Assembly (NCBI RefSeq): GCF_028769735.1 | Contig: NW_026992296.1 | Span: 1 to 64,000, forward strand | Reading direction: 5' to 3' | DNA from: Zonotrichia leucophrys gambelii | Taxonomy: Eukaryota; Chordata; Aves; Passeriformes; Passerellidae | Length of the DNA stretch: 64,000 nt | Shown here: piece by piece, positions 11,071 through 20,655 of the stretch | Position numbering within the stretch: position 1 is the stretch's first letter | How the letters are laid out: the number at the start of each line of letters is the position of its first letter | Notes under the pieces: generated by a model | The model's input: the letters and a program-made list of their open reading frames with translations, nothing else | The model's database searches: none | Told to the model about the DNA's origin: nothing | Program-made: the position numbers and the translations under genes

Positions 11071-11088
11071 ATCACGTGGGGGTCACCA
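11071..11088 (-). other. P2 primer binding site, tRNA-Trp type
   Basis: The minus strand reads TGGTGACCCCCACGTGAT, three bases inside the 5' LTR end. This differs at one position from the Rous sarcoma virus PBS (tRNA-Trp, TGGTGACCCCGACGTGAT). It fixes orientation and the LTR boundary at 11092. Confidence 0.8.
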
Positions 11089-11091
11089 GAT

Positions 11092-11661
11092 TGTTATAAA
11101 TGATCAAATCGTGAGCCAAACTTATAAGAAAATTTAGCAAATATTTATTAATTTGTCTGCGAGACCAAAGTTTGGTCGTCGAAACCACCACAACCAAAGA
11201 TACAGTGTCAAGCCCGGGGTCGACACTGGGTGAACCTGGATCTGACCTCCAGAGTGTCAGTGTCTCCCCCTCGGTTCACCAATGCTGACTCTTGAAGCGG
11301 GATTTTATACAGTTTATTTTGCCTGAGGCAAAGATGACCAAATTTCCTCTGTATCTCTTCACATGCATAGCTGGACAAAGGCCGAGTCCAGGTGTGCCAT
11401 CGTGAATTGGCTTCTGGGAAGCCGTGTATCCAGATGTATCAGGGTGGCGCATTGGTTATCTAGACAGATGCAATTGGCAAGGCGATAATCGCTTTCAGGT
11501 GGGCCCGGTGACCTGGGGAAGCCAGTGATTATCGACCTGGAAGCTTCTATTCTTACGTTAAAACCTCAATGTTCATCTTAACGTGCGTCGGGAACCAGAT
11601 GTATATGGATCAGACACTGCTCCTGGCCAGGATGGTCAAAAGACATAGTTTAGATTTTACA
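11092..11661 (-). repeat. P2 5' LTR
   Basis: About 570 bp. The minus strand begins TGTAAAATCTAAAC at 11661 and ends TTTATAACA at 11092, directly before the PBS. It contains a TATAAAATCCC box near 11306-11314 and AATAAATATT near 11140. The inner end is firm; the outer end is chosen from the TG dinucleotide and the start of a different element's pol on the right. No target duplication can be tested because P2's other end is not in the window. Confidence 0.75.
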
Positions 11662-12620
11662 GTATTTTATATATTAATAGCATGAATTGTCTCTACCATA
11701 TACTACAGTGGTCTAGTGTGGTAGATCTTAAAGAGGCTTTTTGGCCTTGCCCACTAGCCAAGGAGAGCCGAGATATTTTTGCCTTCAAATGGGAGGATCA
11801 AAAAAAAAAAAAAAAAGGCAAAAACTGGAAGAAAGGAGCAATTAAGATAGACAAAATTACCACAGGAGTTTATGGAATCCCCAAACTTACTTGGGCAAGC
11901 TTTAGAAACAATACTACTAGATTTCCCGACTCCTCCTGGAATACAAATTATCCAATATGTGGATGATCTTTTACTATCTGAAGAAGCTGAAGTGAGAGAG
12001 GCTACTATATAACATTTGAATTTTCTCGGGGAAAAGAGGACTAAGGGTATCAAAAGGAAAACTGTAATTTGTAGAACCAGAGGTAAAATATCTTAGACAC
12101 TTAATAAATAAAGGTAGCTGGAAACCCAACCATGAGAAAATTGCAAGAATTTTATCCCTTCTCCCTCCCTCTTCAAAGAGGGAGATCAGAAAATTACTTG
12201 GATTATTGAAATATTATAGATTATGGATTGAGGGGTGCATACAGGCAGCAAAATTTGTGTATGAAAAATTGACAGAGGGAGACGATATAAAACGGACCAA
12301 GGAAGATATTGTTAAATTAAAAGAGTTAAGTTAAAACAAGCCTAAGTACTAGCTTTAAGCTTCCCTTGTTAGAAAAATCCTTTATCATTTATACATAAAT
12401 ACAGAAAATGGATTACCTCATAAAATTTTAATTCAGGAATGAGGAAGAGTAAAAAATATCTAGTAGCTTATATATCAAAGATGTTAGACCCAGTAAGCCA
12501 CAGCTAGCGAGTATGTATGTAAGTTATAACAGCTACTGCAATCCTAGCAAAAGAAAGTTGTAAGCTTACTTTTGGAAGTAAATTAGTTTGGTTCACCTCG
12601 TACCGTCTGAGGTGTGTTGA
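11662..12620 (+). pseudogene. P3 RT fragment (class I, plus strand)
   Basis: A decayed gammaretrovirus-like RT. It shows VVDLKEAFWPCPLAKESRDI, an A17 homopolymer at about 11801-11817 inside the palm region, then in another frame an intact catalytic QYVDDLLLSEE (about 11955-11990), followed by REIRKLLGLLKYYRLWIEG and finally ILAKESCKLTFGSKLVWFTS near 12540-12600. Several frameshifts and stops are present. It starts abruptly against the P2 LTR, so P2 may have inserted here. It may be the upstream part of the element whose env and LTR are at 25057-26619. Confidence 0.75.
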
Positions 12621-13106
12621 ATCAAAAAAAAAAAGGTAAGAAGAGAAGAAGGGGGGGGGGCAAAAGGAAAAGGGAACAAAGGCATGTCCCCAGGGTCCCC
12701 ATGCCTGTAGCTGTTCTCCCATGCTCCCCTGCTCCGGCCCTGCAGCAAAGTGGCAGCAGTGAGGGGAAGGGCGAAGAAAAGCATTGACAGAAAGGCTGTG
12801 AAAAGAGGGGGAGGGGGCTAGCACTAGAAGATAAAATCAAAGCAGAGATTGCTGACTCTCCAAACCTCACAAAGTGGTTTGTTTTTCTTAAGTAAGAAGT
12901 TGTTTGTTTTTTTTTTCTTTTGTGTGTTTTGTTTGCTGTTGAAAAGAAGAAGTTTTTAATTTTCCTGAAGAATGGGTTTGTAAGGCTAAAACAATTAAAT
13001 GCTGTGCAAAAAGTAAAAAGCAATAGATGTGATACATCTCATGTTAAAATTGGTCTGGCTTTTCTTATTTAACAAACTGTAACTCACAGAAAGAAGAATT
13101 TGCCTC
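12621..13106. other. Unassigned segment between P3 pol and P4
   Basis: Low-complexity A- and G-runs (12625-12665) and T-runs (12905-12920), with no frame carrying a recognisable motif. A minus-strand frame of 133 codons here is Ser/Phe/Leu-rich and arises from pyrimidine-rich sequence, so it is not called a gene. Confidence 0.5.
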
Positions 13107-13111
13107 TGCAG

Positions 13112-14013
13112 TGTCAGGGTCCGTCCTAGTGGACAGATGACCTGATGGTTCGTAGGAATGATCTCAGAGTGCAAAAACCAACACGGTACAAGGGGGTTTG
13201 CAGTGATGATCAAATCAAATGCAGTTTTATTGAAATAACTACAGCAAAAATGCGATAGAGGGATTAAGGGAGAGAAAAAGATAGAGAAAGAGAGAGGAGA
13301 GAGAGAGAGAGAGGGGATATAGCTACCAACGCAGAGACGAAGTCCTTTGGTCCGGTCCAGCCGAGGGTCCGCCTGCTATGCTGGGGAGATCTCAAAGGCT
13401 CTAGCTAACTCAGAGGTTTTTATTACTGAAGATTGTGAGGGGGGGGAAACAGATACAATAGGGAACAGATGTAACAGGTAGTCCATGTTCTCAGCAGTAA
13501 ATGAGAGCCATTGTTTTCTTGCTCCAGTGGTCACAACCTGCAGGCAAACATCTCGCTTCGGTCAGCTTGCCTCCCCCACACACCTCCCCCGGGCTGGGGG
13601 TTTCAGTCCCAGTCCTTGGAAGGAGCAGAGGGGCCTTTTAGGAGTTTCATGTCTCAGTCCTTGATGGAAAAGCTTCTCACATCTCCATCTGTCTGTCACG
13701 GTGGTTGTAAAACAGATGAGGGTCTTCTGTGGGAGACCACCTGAAACTCAGGAGAAGTCCAGCCAGGCTGAGAGGTGGGACAGCTTCCAAAGCTGCTATT
13801 GTTGCAAACAGGGCATGGTGCCCTCTTCTTAGCATACAGTAAACACACTTGTTAAAACAATAGCTTAACACTAAGCTTTCAGGTCTCAGGGCCTGTGGCG
13901 TGTGACTTTTCTCCTTAAGAGCCAGATATTCCAGACAGGGGGTGTCTTCTCTTCAGTGGGCTCCCAAGGACGATTGTGAGTCAGATGAGGGAGAATTTGG
14001 ACAGACTCTCACA
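13112..14013 (-). repeat. P4 3' LTR
   Basis: 902 bp. Plus-strand ends are TGTCAGGGTCC and GACTCTCACA. The minus strand carries AATAAAACTGCATTTG near 13223. An impure (GA)n tract lies at about 13285-13313. The distal end was located by alignment with the 5' LTR (GATTGTGAGTCAG versus AATTGTGAGGCAA) and by the matching TSD. Shared blocks include CTTTTATTG-type R, GGGGAGATCTCA and CAGTCCCAGTC, but large parts differ. Confidence 0.85.
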
Positions 14014-14525
14014 CGACCTCGTGACTCACGATTGTCTTGAAGGGATCTCCATCAGCAGGGCTCTGGAGTGTCGCTGATCAGTCTTGCCATACGTTGGTGG
14101 CATACCCGGAAAAGTAGAGACAGCATGACAGAGAGAGAGAAAAGAGAAAAGGAGGAAAAGAAAGAATAGGAAAAAGAAGGGGGAAAAGGGAGACAATAAA
14201 TAAACATCATTAATATTGATTATCATAACAATTTGCAGGAATGGTTGATTAAATAAAGCAATATTATTTGTATAAGAATTCCAAAAAATGGTTAAAACAA
14301 ATCACAAATAATCAAAAGCAAAAGCAATAAACAAATCATAATATAAGCATTAACTTTAAAATAATTTTCTTAAACAATTCACTACAAATCAAAAGTAATT
14401 TTCACAAAATCATAAAAGAAAATCAGGATTACTCTAAAACACATATGCTTGATTCATAATTGCTTTGTATCAAATGTCTTGGGGATTTCCAGGGTGCAGG
14501 GGACATCAGCCAAATTATGTGCATT
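14014..14525 (-). other. P4 env-3' LTR interval with homopurine tract
   Basis: No gene seen. From about 14128 to 14193 the plus strand is almost purely A and G. The polypurine tract of this minus-strand element should be purine-rich on the minus strand, so this tract has the wrong polarity for second-strand priming. The bases next to the LTR (minus strand ...GAGTCACGAGGTCG) are a poor PPT. The rest (14225-14500) is A/T-rich. Confidence 0.6.
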
Positions 14526-16098
14526 AACTATGGACGTCAATCTTGTCAGCTGTTTCACCATCTTCTAATTCATAATCACTAGGATTACTGATAAAATAAA
14601 ACCAAACAGAATTAAAATCAAAAGGATAACAATGGGATGATACACACTGTTCAAGACACCTGTGGCAGTAGGAGACCACCCAAAAGTGTGTCCCACCACC
14701 CATGCTCAGCATCTTTCTCCACTCTTTCCATGACATGATGTATTTGTCTCACATTGGGATGAACAGTCACCAGAGTCTCCTGTCGGCTTTCCTTGATCTT
14801 CTCTAGGATTTCAACCAAGTCCTGATGGAGCAGCAGTTGTCTTACCAAAGTAAGATTCATCTCAATAGGAGTAGGCATCACTTTGTGAATCAGTGTGTAG
14901 TTAGATTGCCATAGGTAGTGAGAAGTGACTGGGGCTTCACAAGGAAAAATCACATCCTGAAATCTTAGTAAAGTTACGAGCACAGAAATTTGAATGGTTT
15001 TTAGTATCTACTATAACATTTTATATGAGCACAAAATCACAAATAATTCTAAAACATGCACACCTATTGCCTATGTATATAAGAACTGTTTCAAAAGCCT
15101 CATTAGGACAAATCTCAAAATGACAGATAGTTTTGCTCTGTGTTCAAACAGATATCCTGAGCTACAATTGCATTGCTTTCACAGATGAACCCTTGCTGTT
15201 CTCGGACAATACAAGTTTCCAGATTAACAGTTTGCCATTTGTCATCGACCTGACGGGCCCATCCCCTATGTTCAGTAGGATAGAGAACAGCTCCGTCATG
15301 GTTTAATCCTAATGCAATAACAGGGAAGACCAAATGTACAGAGGCATTGCGTATGGTTAAGACAAAAGCAGTGGCTGTGTTTGAAATGGGGTCATAGGTA
15401 AAGTTCACCAGGTTCCACCAGGATTGGAATTCTCTTTCAAATTCAGTGGCACTGTCCCAGATTATTTTCCGAATTTCTGTGGGGAAGGTGCCTTCCTCGC
15501 CCTCTCTTATAATTGCAGCAGAGACTGACTGCATCCACAATTGTGCCTGGATACAGCTGAGGGCTAAGGAAACATTGTTTTGTGTGGCACTTAGTGCATC
15601 AATTACCAATTTGTGATCATTCACGTTCACTCTTTCCCAGTTTGGCAAAATGTTTGACAGCAACCACTGGTGCGTCCTTAAGGCTGACAGAGATGACCTC
15701 AGTGGTTGCTGCAATCTGGTCAGGTCTCTAGTTGAAGCAGCCAATTTGTTCATTAGTACTTCAGAATCAATGCTATTCAGAATTCCCAATCCTGTACCCA
15801 CAACACCGGTCACATCCCTTGGTGTTCTAGTTTTAAAAGAGCTTCGTTTCCGAAGCCAAGTGGTCCAGCCTTCAAAAGAAGTTTGCAGGAACGGAGAACA
15901 GGCTGGCTCAATATCTGAAACATTGTTCTGCATTAGCAATTTCACCTGTTTGAGAGACCATGCCGGATTGAACAATATTTGTTGTTGGCCAGTTTTCCTG
16001 ATCACATAAGGTCCAATCTCGAAAATTATCGGGACGAGCATGACCGGTGGTACGGCTGAAGTGGTAACAGTGGTAACAGTGGTAAGTGGTTTCAGCAT
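14526..16098 (-). pseudogene. P4 Env transmembrane subunit
   Basis: Transmembrane part of a retroviral envelope, which mediates membrane fusion. The 327-codon frame 15115-16098 contains FNPAWSLKQVKLLMQ, a hydrophobic fusion-peptide-like VTGVVGTGLGILNSI with a following helical region, and a long ectodomain. After a stop at 15115 the next frame (14651-14983) has LTLVRQLLLHQDLVEILEKI and WWDTLLG. In a shifted frame a hydrophobic anchor (VILLILILFGFILSVILVIM) follows at about 14557-14625. Breaks: a frameshift near 16058-16088 inside repeated GTGGTAACA units, a stop at 15115, and a frameshift near 14690. No gammaretroviral CX6CC motif was found. Confidence 0.75.
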
Positions 16099-17269
16099 TT
16101 ATTACAAATTTAAAAGAAAGGCCTTGAGTATCCTTGGCCCAGAGACAAATTACCTCTGTAGTGTCAGTTAATGTGAAGCTGTGCCAGCAATCCCGTATGC
16201 TTGGGTGCGTACAGATTTGCTTCTGTTCGTTTTCCCGATCTGTGGAAGCACTGATTGACATTGCTTTGCTGTAATTAGACCCATTAACCATTCGACACCC
16301 AACACTAATTAGTTCACCCACTATTCCTTGAAGCTGCCAGGTTTTGCGTCTTTCCCATTCTTGTCTGGTGTACAACTTATCCTCATGCATAACTACTGTT
16401 AGCAAGTTCAGACCCGTGACATCTCCCATAGATCCGGTGGATTGCAGGAAGGCTTGAGACCAGGGCCACTCGAAGGAGTTCCCTGCTGCCTCTGCCAATT
16501 GGGGTGTGACATAAGAAAAAATGTTCATTCTTTGGGTCTGAGAGAGCGTAATTACCGCACTCGGTGTGGGTTTTGGTACAGTGTTTATCTTAAATGTGTA
16601 AACCAAGCCTCTTAGTCCTAACGGACTAGCTGTGTCATTCTCCCAACAACATGTCACATAAGTGGGTTTGATCAAAGCAAAACTGTACCAGCAATCAAGT
16701 GATTCATCATTACAATCTTTTGTAATTGCAACATTGGTGGTTTTGGTACTAGAAACATAACTACCAACATGTTCCTGGCGGCAACACAGAGTAAGGAGAC
16801 TTTCTATTTTGGAACACCCCCATTTCTTTGTGGGACACAATTTTGCTGAGGGGATGTCCAGATGATTCCTTCCACCTGCTCCCATAAAATTTCCAGCAAT
16901 TATGATGGAGGTGGCTTTTTCATGGAGGGTTCCTTCCACCTTTCTGCATGTGACCACAATTGACTCACCAACCGTTCCCGTCAGGGTTCTCATCAACTTG
17001 TTGTGGTCCCATCTCCACTCATTCGGGCGGTACACCTTGGAGTCATGCTGCACTAGGGTTGCCAGGCTCGGGTAACGGCCCTTGGGATAGGTTCCAAGGA
17101 CATTGGTGTGCTGAATGATGGCTTCAGGCCACAGCTGCTCACCAGGGGGTTGTCCATGAAATTGTGGTAAAATGCAGAAAAGTATTAGCAAGGTTATCAT
17201 GTTTTCAGACGATTCCCATGTCCCTCGGGGTTCACCTGTAAAAGCAAGAACAACAAAAAATCCTGCCAC
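15908..17269 (-). CDS. P4 Env surface subunit (453-codon ORF)
   Basis: Open frame on the minus strand beginning near the expected env start downstream of integrase. A hydrophobic signal-peptide-like segment (MITLLILFCILPQFHG) lies about 24 residues in and is followed by a Cys-rich ectodomain. The ectodomain holds two related halves: one with PNEWRWDHNKLMRTLTGTVG and CRKVEG, and one with RQEWERRKTWQLQGIVG and CRMVNG, suggesting an internal duplication. The frame ends early by a frameshift near 16060 before the transmembrane part. It is homologous to the broken Env at 60280-62890 (shared EWPWS.AF and STGSMG-like blocks). No receptor can be inferred. Confidence 0.7.
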   Translation of the reverse strand: MAGFFVVLAFTGEPRGTWESSENMITLLILFCILPQFHGQPPGEQLWPEAIIQHTNVLGTYPKGRYPSLATLVQHDSKVYRPNEWRWDHNKLMRTLTGTVGESIVVTCRKVEGTLHEKATSIIIAGNFMGAGGRNHLDIPSAKLCPTKKWGCSKIESLLTLCCRQEHVGSYVSSTKTTNVAITKDCNDESLDCWYSFALIKPTYVTCCWENDTASPLGLRGLVYTFKINTVPKPTPSAVITLSQTQRMNIFSYVTPQLAEAAGNSFEWPWSQAFLQSTGSMGDVTGLNLLTVVMHEDKLYTRQEWERRKTWQLQGIVGELISVGCRMVNGSNYSKAMSISASTDRENEQKQICTHPSIRDCWHSFTLTDTTEVICLWAKDTQGLSFKFVINAETTYHCYHCYHFSRTTGHARPDNFRDWTLCDQENWPTTNIVQSGMVSQTGEIANAEQCFRY

Positions 17270-17287
17270 TGAAAGGCAGAAAGGAGT

Positions 17288-18240
17288 TTAAAATGAAGGG
17301 ATTATCCAGCGTGTGTGTATGCGGTGCTCTTTTCCAAGAGCGTCAGAGGCTACCCATGCATATTTATTCAGAGGGGTTTTCAGCACAAGTGGTACCTCGC
17401 CCACCGTGGGGACGTCCACTAAGACAGGTTGTCCAGGGTAATGTGACGGATTGGTTGCATCGTCGGGACCTTCCAGTGAAGGGATGATGCTTGGAGGTGT
17501 GGGGTAAAAAGCAGTGACTTTGGGGCAGCCATTCACTCCCCACCTGCTATTTACCCCTTTAACAGCCTCCCACAGCCGACAGTCCCAGCTTGCTTTCTGG
17601 GGCTTAAGGAACCGCTTTAAAAGGCCATTTGTCTTTTCCATGATCCCGTTAGCCTGAGGGTAGTAAGGAGTATGAAAGGTCCACTTTATGCCTTCGGCTC
17701 TGGCCCAGTCCTGAACCACCTTGGCAGTAAAGTGAGACCCGTTGTCAGACTGAATTTCTTGCGGCTTTGGAAAAGTTCCAAACCACCCCTGCAAAGCTTT
17801 AACTGTATTGTCACCTGCGGCCCTTTTAAAAGCATCAGCTTGTACCAACCCAGATACAATTTCCACTCCTACTAACACAAAATGTTTACCTCCTGATTTC
17901 TTAAAAGGACCAATATAATCTACCTGCCACGCATCCCACAAGCCTTTACCTTTCCTCAAATGCAGAGGGTCATCCTCTAAAGGATGCCTTTCCAGTCGCT
18001 CGCGACACTGTTCGCAGGCCGATATGCATGTTTTACACATTTCCCCGGTGACTGGCCAGCCGCGGGCGTGTGCTTCCTGATACAGATCTTTGGCACCTGT
18101 GTGCTGCCTCTTTACATGTAACCATTCTAACAGTTGATTCAAATCCTCTGAAATAGTTTCTTTTTTCAGGGGGCTAAGCCTTGCTAGTTCATCGACTCTG
18201 TTGTTCCATTCACCTGCTTGATTCCCATCAGTTTGATGAG
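17288..18240 (-). CDS. P4 integrase (class III type)
   Basis: The 284-codon frame 17288-18142 contains all integrase parts. The zinc domain has H-X3-H (HVKRQHTG), then CKTC and CEQC. The catalytic core has Asp in WQVDYIGPFKKSGGKHFVLV, Asp in IQSDNGSHFTAK and Glu in NGIMEKTNGLLKRF, so the DDE triad is intact. A C-terminal SH3-like part ends in RIHTRWIIPSF. The core resembles ERV-L integrases (WQ.DYIGP, VSGL.QA). It is the best preserved pol domain of P4 and is followed 18 bp later by the env frame. The upstream end (18143-18240) is continuous with RNase H but contains a stop. Confidence 0.9.
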
Positions 18241-18247
18241 AAGCTAC

Positions 18248-19048
18248 TCAACCAACCAGAAAGTTTCCTTTACTGGCAATTTCTAGGATTTCTTTCCATT
18301 TATCTTTCTGCCACACTGGGATTCTGTTGACTTCCCAGTCATTCTGTTGCCAGAAAGGGAGCCACTCAGTGCAGCCTTTGTATACCGCATATGAATCAGT
18401 AAAGATGTAAACAGGAGAAGTGTTTTGTGCTTCACGCTGGAAAACACTCCAGAGGGCTATGAGTTCTCCTACCTGAGCGCTGCCCTCCCCTTCTGTGATA
18501 ATCTTTTCACCAGATGAAATATGTAAGGCAGCCGCCTTATATTTCCAAATTTTTCCTTCCCGCTTTGAGGAAGCATCTGTAAACCAACAGTTTGCTGCTA
18601 TTTCAGGTGAGAATGGTGGTGCTATTTTTATTACAGAAGCAGGTTTTTCTTGGCTACTATCCAGGCTCTCAGTGTCTTGTATTGCCAAGAATTTTGCAGC
18701 ACCTTCTGTGACAGAAAAGCTATTGCAGTAATACTCTATTTGAGCATACCATTTCCTGACTGATGACTTTTGGGCTATGCCGTCGGGTGGAGGGGTCCAG
18801 TTCGTGACAGCTTTAATTACTTTGAAGGGACCTCTCAAGATGATAGCTTGCTGCCGTGTGATCTTCTCTACTTCAATGAGAGCTAAGCTAACAACAACCA
18901 CGGGAAAAGAAGCTGACAGGCCTTGTTGGACCCTCAGGACCTTGCTGCCAGATGTGTATTGATAGCCCTGAGGAGGCAAATCCCCATTCCACTTGGAAAG
19001 GGTCTTTAGGGTGAATGGGTCCCAATGCCTGATGTGCAGTGGCTTCAA
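18248..19048 (-). CDS. P4 RT connection and RNase H
   Basis: 266-codon frame. The N-terminal part is the RT connection (NGDLPPQGYQYTSGSKVLRV). RNase H shows FTDASSKREG (first Asp), a Glu in GSAQVGELIALWSVF, and Asp in YIFTDSYAVYKG, the usual catalytic set. The frame overlaps the RT frame (18888-20114) out of phase, so a frameshift lies between 18888 and 19048. A stop near 18245 separates it from integrase. Confidence 0.85.
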   Translation of the reverse strand: MKPLHIRHWDPFTLKTLSKWNGDLPPQGYQYTSGSKVLRVQQGLSASFPVVVVSLALIEVEKITRQQAIILRGPFKVIKAVTNWTPPPDGIAQKSSVRKWYAQIEYYCNSFSVTEGAAKFLAIQDTESLDSSQEKPASVIKIAPPFSPEIAANCWFTDASSKREGKIWKYKAAALHISSGEKIITEGEGSAQVGELIALWSVFQREAQNTSPVYIFTDSYAVYKGCTEWLPFWQQNDWEVNRIPVWQKDKWKEILEIASKGNFLVG

Positions 19049-20390
19049 AAATCAGTAATTGGAGTGCTTCCTCCTGAGGAGGAGTCCAATCCCATTTGAT
19101 TCCTTTTCTCAGTAAATTGTAAAGGGGCCTAGCAATGATTGAGAAATCTGGGATGTGTTTCCTCCAGAATACTAACAGTCCTAAGGCTTGATGGAGGTCT
19201 TTTTTGTTTTCAGGCATTTTCATCTGCTCTAGAGAAGTTAAAGTGTCAGGTGGGATGCATGTGCTGCCAGATCGCCACCAAATTCCCAGGAATTTTACTT
19301 CCTGAGAAGGCTTTTGAATTTTCTCTGAGGGAATCTTTAAATCAAGACTCTCCAGATGAGAGACTATATTCTGCTGGAGATCCCCCACCTCTTTAATTTC
19401 CTCTCCTCCTACCAAAATGTCATCAATGTATTGGTACACAGCTACAATGTCAGGTTTAGGTATTTTTTCTAATTCTTTAGCTAAAGCATGGTGTGCTAGT
19501 GTTGGAGAGTGTTTGTATCCCTGAGGGAGTCTGGTGAATGTGTACTGTTGTCCCTCCCATGTGAATGCAAAGCGATCCATGTCTTCTGGCTGTATAGGTA
19601 TCATGAAGAACAGGTCTTTGACATCTATGGTTGCCATGATTGTGTGAGCTTTTTCTTGTATTGATGTTATTAGTTCAGCTAAATTTGGCACTGCTGCAGT
19701 CAGAGGGTCAGTGTTGGCATTCAGCCTACGGTAATCAACCGTAAGCCTCCACTTCCCGTTAGGCTTTCGGACTGGCCACACGGGTGAATTGTATGGGGAG
19801 TGTGTGTCAATAATTATTCCTTGATCACGCAATTCCTGAATAATTGGTTTGATGCCTTCTCTAGCTCCAGAAGGCAAGGGATATTGTTTCACATTGATTG
19901 TTTTACTATAAGGCAGTGCGGGTGCAGTCTGAAGCAGTCTAATGTTAAGTGGCAGAGTGCCAAAAGACCACAGGAAACCCTCGGTGTCTTCCCACTGCCT
20001 TCCTGAGAGGACATCCATCCCTAGCAGATTATTCAGTATGTCCCCAATTACCATTTTGACAACCAATTGATTTTCTTCTCCAGGGAGTGTTACTTTGACT
20101 AAAGCAACATTCATGGGTTCTGTGGTTCCTAAAGCATTAAGAACGCAGCATTGCCTTTTTGTTGGAACAACTCCACACTTCTGGGCATCTCTATGTGTTA
20201 GTGCAGAAATCTGGGCTCCCGTATCAACAATTTAGGTTACCAGAACTTTTTTAAGGCCCGTAATTGCTGTAATTAACATGTCTCCTGATTTATTTTTTGT
20301 GAGCATTCGTAAGTAAACCCAACCTCCACCCCTTCGCTCACCTGTAAGCGGTGGAGATATTAGTTTCCCGAAAGCTCTGTTGGTGAAGTT
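18888..20390 (-). CDS. P4 protease and reverse transcriptase (408-codon RT frame)
   Basis: The RT frame 18888-20114 carries PLPSGAREGIKPIIQEL, WPVRKPNGKWRLTVDYRRLN, IDVKDLFFMIPIQ, FAFTWEGQQYTFTRLPQGY and an intact catalytic YIDDIL, so the polymerase active site is complete. In the same frame upstream (to about 20390) lies protease with an intact IVDTGAQISAL active site near 20205-20232 and the LLGMDVLSG helix. A TAA at about 20233-20235 immediately precedes IVDTG. Gag, protease and RT share one frame, so Gag-Pol expression would need stop-codon readthrough rather than a frameshift. Confidence 0.85.
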
Positions 20391-20655
20391 TCACTGTTTG
20401 TGTTTTGGGGTACGGGTGGGTGGGCAGTTATGTTGCTTAGGCTCTGTGAAAGAAGTTGCAAAAGGGTTACTTCCGGCTTACTGCTGGTGCTTTTCAGGAG
20501 ACACGCAGCCAGGGTTTCACTGTCCGAGTTCTGTGAAATAAGCTGAGAAAGAGTTAATTTTGGCTCACTGGTTGTGTTCTGAGGGAGATGCTGAGGCGCA
20601 GCCTCACTGCCCAGATTCCGAGGGAGAAACTGGGGAAGGGTTAACTTTGGCTCAT
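20391..20655 (-). repeat. 87-bp tandem repeat with in-frame Gln-stop motifs at the P4 gag-pol junction
   Basis: Reading the gag frame through, stop codons lie at 20652-20654, 20604-20606, 20565-20567, 20517-20519, 20478-20480 and 20391-20393 (five TGA, one TAA). Each directly follows a Gln codon. The spacing alternates 48 and 39 bp with a last interval of 87 bp, i.e. three 87-bp (29-codon) units each with two Gln-stop sites; in the third unit the middle stop is a His codon. The frame between the stops stays open and joins the protease frame. Repeat DNA is recognisable as GGCTCACTG and TTCTGTGRRA-like blocks. Confidence 0.85.

Noticed and set aside
12504..13023. Minus-strand ORFs rich in Ser, Phe, Leu and Pro
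   Set aside because: They translate A/G-runs of the plus strand and have no motif; probably decayed P3 interior.
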